NCBI GenBank assembly: GCA_903632075.3
Contig: CAHIKZ030000812.1
Location: 576,501-640,500, forward strand
Length of the DNA: 64,000 nt
Reading direction: 5' to 3'
DNA from: Acanthosepion pharaonis
Taxonomy: Eukaryota > Mollusca > Cephalopoda > Sepiida > Sepiidae
A program made the position numbers and the translations under genes. Shown piece by piece: positions 58,705 to 64,000 of this stretch. A model generated the notes under the pieces. The model saw only the letters and a program-made list of their open reading frames with translations, was not told where the DNA came from and did no database searches. Numbering within the stretch: position 1 is the first letter of the stretch; each line of letters begins with the position of its first letter.

Positions 58705-59480
58705 ATTTAGATTCTCAATGGATGAGACTGTGCATTGGTATACCGCAGATTCATTCAGAGGGCAATTTTCAGGGTTTCTACAATCACATAATTTTTCATT
58801 ATTTTTGTCTAATTTTAATTTAGGATCTTTATTTGATTTTGGCATGCGTGTTTTTTTTTCATGATTTTATTATTATATTTTTTTTATAATTCTTTCTAGA
58901 TTTTCAGTATAGCTATAACTTAATTTTGGGGTATTTTTATTAAAGATCTTGCTAAGTTTGCTGTTAGTAGGAAAATGTTTTTCGATTAAAGCTAGGAATT
59001 TTTGTGCAATCTGGCTTGATGACCTCTTTGGTATTAACCCATAGTGTTAATCCTAGCTAATCCTTAATTTGCTTGGTGATCCTTGCTAGTATTCTTTTGC
59101 TTATTTACCGATGTCGGGTCGGGTTGTGTTTATTATTCTAGTAGTAGGGTTTTCTTCGAAATCCGGTTTCTAGTCCTTAATAGTGATGTAGTATTACTTT
59201 TCTCCAAGTTTTCCTATTCTATCACTTATCTTTAATTTATCCGTGATGTTTTTACTAGTTCTGTTTATATTCTCTACCATATTTATGTTGTTATTATTTG
59301 CTTTTTTATAATTCCTTGTTAATTTTTTTGTTAATTAGATTAGTTGTAGTTCTCTGCTGTTAATTTGTAGAAATGTCCGGTTTTGTCAGACTTGACCAGT
59401 ACTTTATTTTTTTTGTTGACACATTTTAGTATTTGGTCCAAATGTTTGTGGAAGTAGCTTTTCCTTTCAGTATCTAGCAC
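58345..59480 (-). mobile_element. Second PLE copy, reverse strand, RT core deleted
   Basis: On the reverse strand, the 59470-59010 part reads as the N-terminal half of a PLE RT (a TDKTGNFYK-like word, then ITIKDHKPDFEENPTTRIIN, then PDIGKISKRILARIT). Immediately after NTKEVIK near 59020 it joins a C-terminal part matching the PLE at 52003 (EKHFPTNSKL, LDKNNEKLCDCRNPENCPL, VYQCTVSSIE). The whole RT palm is missing at the join. The GIY-YIG core is split by a TA tract at 58660-58698, and after that GSTKKKFKIRWRLHKSSF-like and tail words follow to about 58345. Many stops are present. Confidence 0.78.
58660..58699. repeat. (TA)n inside the PLE endonuclease
   Basis: TA expansion at the place of the YIY codons of the GIY-YIG motif. 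Confidence 0.95.
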
Positions 59481-59540
59481 TGTTTTTTTTTTTTTAAAGA
59501 ACTTTGGATCATCAATCTAACAGTTCTTTCCTATTTATCA

Positions 59541-59543
<3 letters not shown>

Positions 59544-59600
<57 letters not shown>
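59544..59600. repeat. (CA)n-(TA)n microsatellite
   Basis: CA tract then TA tract, just before the tandem SINEs. Confidence 0.96.
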
Positions 59601-59601
<1 letters not shown>

Positions 59602-59835
59602 CAGAGTCCGACAATTATTTTAAGACATTTTATGTTTATACCTTCTTTTTATAGATACAAATATTTAAGTAAATGCTTTTATCGGCCTGAATGTCCGAGA
59701 AATTTTCATAGAAAATATTTCTCCTCCTACAGAATTCGAACCTGTATCCTATACGGAACGGTCATATAGCCTAACGTACCTTTTAACCAATTCGGCCACA
59801 GAGGAGCGTTCGGTTAGCAAGATCGATTTTACAGC
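59601..59835 (-). mobile_element. SINE with tRNA-Leu/Ser-like head, copy 1
   Basis: The reverse strand of about 59815-59727 resembles a long-variable-arm tRNA: TGGCCGAATTGGTTAAAAGG for the D arm, a T arm ACAGG-TTCGAAT-TCTGT with full pairing, and acceptor-type ends pairing over about six of seven positions. The A-box and B-box positions fit RNA polymerase III promoters. The tail ends CTTAAAATAATTGTCGGAC beside the TA tract. The anticodon arm does not fold convincingly, so it is a SINE head and not a working tRNA. Confidence 0.72.
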
Positions 59836-59924
59836 TTTTAAACTTCAATCATTCATGAATCTCTCACATACATTCATATCTGCTCATGGTTTATCAAATG
59901 TAAACGTCACACATTATGAAATGG

Positions 59925-60150
59925 ACAAAGTCCAACAATTATTTTAAGACATTTTATGTTTACATTCTTTTTACAGATACAAATATTTAAGTAAATGCTC
60001 TGTTTATAATAAACAGTATTAAACAACATTTACCGGCCTGAATGTTTTCATAGAAAATATTCGTCCTCCAACAGGATTCGAACCTGTATACTATACGGAA
60101 CCGTCATATAGCCTGACGTGCCTTTTAACCGATTCGGCCATCAGATTCGT
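59925..60150 (-). mobile_element. SINE with tRNA-Leu/Ser-like head, copy 2
   Basis: Tandem relative of copy 1. Matching head (GGTTCGAATCCTGT, about 60070-60085, plus GGCCGAATCGGTTAAAAGGC, about 60125-60145 on the reverse strand) and tail ending CTTAAAATAATTGTTGGAC. It has a 30-bp insertion in the body with TTATAATAAACAG. The reverse-strand B box GGTTCGAATCC is closer to consensus here than in copy 1. Confidence 0.72.
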
Positions 60151-60362
60151 CTGGAGTTGTCAGGGCCTCGAATGTTAATCCCTCTGAAATGTCTAACGGA
60201 TCTTTTGTACTTGGAGTTATACTGCATATGCTTGGCAGGGCGTCTGCTGTCAGATTTTCCTTGTGGGCCGATAAGTAATATCGAACGAGAAACAAGATAG
60301 TTCAATTCTCCACCTTGCTATTTTTTTTCATTTCTTATTTTACTGGTAAAGTTGGTCTGTAA

Positions 60363-60797
60363 CTATTCTGAAGTTACGTCGATTAAATAGTGTCTCAACT
60401 TTCTTAACGCCTCAACTATGTAGGCTTCTTTTTCAATCGCCGTATGCCGTCGTTCAGATTGAGAGAGAGTTCTTGAAAAGAAGGCTACAGGACGGTTAGC
60501 TTGACTTAATGAAGCAGCAATTGCGCAGTTTGATGCATCAGTTTCAACTACCAGTAGGACAGAAGGATATATAGTTGCGATTACGAATTTTACAATGTCT
60601 TGCTTGAGGTTTTCGAATGCGATCCATTGTGAATAGTGGGTGAACATGCCCATAGTTCGTTGCAGTGTACGTATGTTGTATGGGATTGGCAATTTGAGAA
60701 AAGGTTTTAATCGTTCTTGGTCCGGCACCATTGACCCGTTGCTTATTGTAAAGCCAAAAAAGATCGATTTTATGCTGCCTAAACGAGCATTTGTCAT
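60363..60797 (-). pseudogene. Gypsy-3 RT end and RNase H
   Basis: A 144-codon open frame. It starts in the RT thumb with the FFGFTISNGSMVPD word, continues with the helix TLQRTMGMFTHYSQWI, then enters RNase H: LLVVETDASNCAIAASLSQ, PVAFFSRTLSQSERRH and EKEAYIVEALRKLRHYL. The catalytic Asp (ETDAS) and Glu (EKEA) are present. It ends at 60363 at the element break. Confidence 0.85.
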
Positions 60798-60799
60798 TA

Positions 60800-61255
60800 A
60801 GGTGTAAGGTTACGGCGTCCATGAATCGTAAAAGGTTTTCGTCGTGGTCCTTCTGATAGTAGCCACATATAGTTACATTATCAATTCCAGTTTTTCATCC
60901 ATTATGATTTTGTCGATTATTCTTTGAAAAATGGCTACTCCATTAGTTACCCCAAAAGGTATCCTCCGGAACTGGTACAGTCAGTCAACTGCTTCAAATG
61001 CAGTGTGAGATTTGTCTTTTGGCTTATTGGCCACCTGATGATAAGCACTTTTCAAATCTAACGTGGTAAAAATTTAGCTATTTCACATAGCATTTCGTTG
61101 ATGCGTGGCAATGGAAAAGCGTCAGGATGAGTGAACCGGTTAATTGTCTGAGAGTAATCGATAACCATCCTTCTTGGGCCCTCCATGGTGACGTACTTAG
61201 CTCAATTATTCCTTCTTGAAGCATTCTTTTTATTTCAGACCCTATAAATTGTTTG
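60800..61255 (-). pseudogene. Gypsy-3 reverse transcriptase remnant
   Basis: Reverse-strand words in order: MVIDYSQTINRFTHPDAFPL, PRINEMLCEIAKF, an FRRIPFGVTNGVAIFQRIID block and, near 60880-60860, IDNVTICGY. The last is RT motif C with Asn for the second Asp (DN for DD). Stops and frame changes break the domain. Confidence 0.75.
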
Positions 61256-61315
61256 TCGTCATGCGAATAACGTTGGCTCTTAATAGCTGTTGGCTTACAG
61301 TCCTTTGTCAGGTTT

Positions 61316-61540
61316 TCAAAAAGTGTACGGGTACGGAATGTTGGCTGCAGTCAGGCCGCAAATCTTTAATACAGGTTTATCTCCGCCGAACAGGATTTCT
61401 ATGCTAGACTGTTGTTGAAAAAAATCGTGGCCCAGTATTACCTCACAACAAAGGTCTTTCATTATCGATAACTTAGCTTTATATGAGATGCCGTTATAAC
61501 GTAGGTCGGCCAAACAACATCCACTTACGTGTGATGACAA
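61316..61540 (-). pseudogene. Gypsy-3 protease C-terminal part
   Basis: A 74-codon frame. CCLADLRYNGISYKAKLSIM and CCEVILGHDFFQQQSSIEI resemble the end of a Gypsy retropepsin (ILGxDFL... motif). The catalytic DTG region lies further upstream and is not clear. Confidence 0.6.
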
Positions 61541-61789
61541 GGCTGCGATCGCCGTTGTTACTCTCTTGAGGGAGGGAACATAATGCCATTTGTGAAATTT
61601 TACTAGACTGTCTCTGATATAGTTTTCCGAACTACCAGCGTCTAATAATGGGTTGGTGAGGTTTTAATTTTTATAATATTTTTTGAAAGACAGCCAGGGA
61701 ACATGGCGAATGTTGCAGAAAATGATAACGAACTGACAGGACTGTTAGCGTTATAAGACATATTTTTAAACGAACGACATACCTTGGAG

Positions 61790-62370
61790 AAATGTGAAAT
61801 TTTTCTGCACTTGTGGCAATAAGCTTCCCTGGCAGGACATGAAAGTCATAAGTATAGATTTAGACCGCAGTAGTAACATGTCCGTTTGGATGATGCAGCA
61901 GTGACAGTGACATAGAAAGTTCTGAGATGTTTAAAGGTGGGATAAGTCGAATCATCTTAGAGAGGAGGTATAGTAGGAACAGGTTATTTTAGAGCGGCAC
62001 CCACAATATCGAGTTGAAAATACGAGCTGGACTGCTGTATAGCAAGCTCGCAAGTATAAACTTGTTCATAAGCAGCTTTCAACGTAAGGGTCTTATTTTC
62101 AAGAAGGAACATTGCGTAGGCCATTTACGAAGGCGTCTAGAATATGTTCCTCAAAGTGGTCATGGGATGAAAATTACACATCCTGCTAAATGTCCGAAGG
62201 TTCTTTAGGAAATGATCCAATGTTTCGCCAGATTCCTGTCGCCAGGTAGCAAGTATATGTCGGGCAAATACTTCATTTTTGGGCTTCACGTAGGTTGCGT
62301 GTAATCTTTCTATCTCTTCTTCATAAGTTTTACAGTCTACAATGATATCATTGATTGAATGAGACACATA
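61790..62370 (-). pseudogene. Gypsy-3 gag fragments with zinc knuckle
   Basis: The 76-codon frame 62137-62367 has a capsid-like word KPKNEVFARHILATWRQESG and a DHFLKNLRTFSRMCNF segment, matching Ty3/Gypsy Gag. At about 61820-61785 a CHKCRKISHFSKVC knuckle (CX2CX4HX4C) follows. Frames differ between the two. Confidence 0.68.
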
Positions 62371-62639
62371 GTCAGAGGAGCACGCTTGTTAATAAGCCGA
62401 TTCGGGTTCTCAAGGAGTAGAATTTCAACGAAGTTCGTAAAAGTTTCGAGTTAGTGTGTCCAGCGTTTATTTGCTGCTTCGATTTCTGGTTCATAGGTAA
62501 ATCGTTCTGGCCGCATATAAAGTTCCATTAAAAGTGCAATAAATTGTAGTAAAAACAGAACCAGTGAATAAACTTATACCAAAGCTTTATTGCACTTTAC
62601 TCTGACTACTCGTCTACTAACGGATATAACAGGGTGCTT

Positions 62640-63292
62640 CTTATACCTCCTAGATTTTAAGGGGAGGTAACTGATGATAAATCAGTACATCATTTACCAC
62701 GAGAACTCCATTTATTTATTCAAACAATCTATAAACAACAAACAAAATGTCGTTAGCAACTAGAAGAATTCAGAATCCATATGGTCAACTGAAAAATTAC
62801 GTCAATTACTTTGTTTGAAGAGAATATTTTTTGAAGAGAATATTTTTACATGTAGAAATATTGTTTTTGTTGTGTTGACAGATTCAACCGTTTTCTTTTG
62901 ATTTCTGGATATATTTTTGTATACGTTGACTTGGGAACGTGATTCTTTTAGGAATGATGATATTGGGGAAAAAAAATCAACTGAAACTGCTACCAGTGTC
63001 TATGAGAATATTAAGTTTAGAAAAAATTTGCATGAGATGCAATCCATTCTAAGACAATGGAACGGTTGTATACCCTCTAGCATCAGAAATTTCCACTGCG
63101 TTGCCTTTGGATCATGAAGTTTGCTTTGGTGTTTGGTTGCGATACCAGCTGATATAATTCAAAAGCGTCACCTGGGCTGAGTAGAATGCCTCACTTATTT
63201 CGAAATTACAAATAATTTATAATGTTCCATTTTCAAGCACAACTACTATTTCGTATTCCTATATTTTGTTTGCATGGTTAAACTGAATTCAC

Positions 63293-63329
<37 letters not shown>

Positions 63330-64000
63330 AGAATTGTTATCTTTGATATCAGAGTAAATTTGGCAACATATCTACATTCATTTTTCTTAATTGTAAACTT
63401 AAAATATTTGGTTTGAGAAAGTTACACAAAGGAAACAAAGATCGTGGACGAAATAACAAATGATATAAGTTGTTAAAATTCTATCTAAAGTAATGTTATA
63501 AGTAATTTCACGAGGATAATATCTAGCTAAAGTCAATACAAAAACTAGAATAGATGTTCGTTCATCCATAGAAAGTCATAATCATCTCATGTACTTTGAT
63601 AAATTTGAATTACTTACCCTACATAAAACTGAATTAGACATTAAAACTAAATTACAAATTTTAACCAAAAAATTTGGAAACCGAAAACGGTAAAAATTAA
63701 GGATGCGTAAAGAAAAACAGAAATATATCATTCTTTGATTTTTGCATTTGGATATGTTTGATACCGTAATACGGAAAAAAACGGCACATCATAGCAAGAT
63801 TTTTATCAGGTCAATACCGTTAAAATAACCTACCATAATGAATAGAAAAAATCAATTTAATTTTCAATTTAATAATAATAAATTTTGGTCGGTATTTACA
63901 TTCACACCGAAGGATCCAATTAATGTAAAAAAATAACTCCCGGTATATTAAATGTTAATTGTAGGGTGATTTCCATTATTTATTTATTTTCAAATGAATA
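62640..64000. other. AT-rich DNA; (TTA)n at 63294-63328; no gene seen
   Basis: A short reverse- and plus-strand survey finds only small frames. The plus-strand frame 62917-63117 (66 codons) shows no motif. Confidence 0.5.

Larger units (their letters stand above)
60360..62632 (-). mobile_element. Ty3/Gypsy retrotransposon (Gypsy-3), 3'-truncated
   Basis: On the reverse strand from about 62545: gag (62367-62137), zinc-knuckle region (61890-61790), protease (61540-61316), RT (about 61250-60800) and RNase H (60797-60363). Integrase is missing because the element stops in RNase H next to the SINE pair. An 87-bp TG...CA stretch at about 62545-62631 with an AATAAAGC signal could be the 5' LTR or its edge, but no 3' copy exists to confirm it. 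Stops and frameshifts are frequent. Confidence 0.78.

Noticed and set aside
59727..59815. Functional tRNA gene on the reverse strand
   Set aside because: The anticodon arm does not pair properly and a near-copy follows 340 bp away; better explained as a SINE head.

Overview
This is animal nuclear DNA made almost entirely of repeats. It is AT-rich and full of (TA)n, (CA)n and (TC)n microsatellites. It carries non-LTR, Penelope-like, Ty3/Gypsy, hAT and Tc1/mariner elements, tRNA- and 5S-derived SINEs, and long AT-rich satellite arrays. The mix suits a lophotrochozoan, most plausibly a mollusc and perhaps a cephalopod; that is an inference from element types, not a species identification. No convincing host protein-coding gene was found, and almost every coding stretch is a decayed transposable element.

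Layout. At 1-924 lies the 3' part of a hAT element, ending in a recognisable terminus. At 2469-4027 lies a Tc1/mariner element with TA flanks and a dead transposase. From 4.9 to 8.4 kb are two fragments of one LINE family. Several hairpins follow, including a perfect 70-bp-arm palindrome at 8985-9137, then a tRNA-type SINE (10.9 kb) and a 39-bp minisatellite (11.86 kb). A ~50-bp satellite fills 13.0-14.4 kb. A ~60-bp satellite fills 14.5-16.1 kb (reverse orientation) and 19.9-36.9 kb (forward), interrupted by a reverse-strand Gypsy pol (17.3-19.86 kb) and a forward gag-pol-env-like Gypsy (23.3-28.7 kb). The block at 28.7-30.7 kb has a higher-order unit of about 200-220 bp and an internal inversion. 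A 158-bp GC-rich element sits at 34.5 kb.

From 36.9 to 40.2 kb is a reverse-strand LINE with a restriction-like endonuclease region, abutted by Penelope-like (PLE) tails arranged as small and large inverted repeats (40.2-42.0 kb). A composite 5S rRNA/tRNA SINE-like unit follows at 42.6 kb, then a second fragment of the same LINE group (43.1-44.0 kb). From 46.3 to 50.9 kb lie a Tx1/L1-like LINE (reverse) and two CR1/Jockey-like LINE fragments (forward). At 52.0-53.8 kb is the best-preserved coding stretch, a PLE reverse-transcriptase tail joined to a GIY-YIG endonuclease, bounded by (TA)n arrays. The rest holds a third CR1/Jockey-like copy (54.2-55.6 kb, reverse), a Tx1-like ORF1 (55.6-56.2 kb, reverse), an internally deleted PLE (58.3-59.5 kb, reverse), two tandem SINEs with tRNA-like heads (59.6-60.15 kb) and a third Gypsy element (60.36-62.6 kb, reverse).

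The genes do not act together as a pathway. The region looks like a satellite-rich, possibly pericentromeric or other heterochromatic, graveyard in which retroelements landed in satellite and microsatellite DNA. The most unusual structures are the PLE fold-backs, the 60-bp satellite with its higher-order block, and the 5S-tRNA composite SINE.
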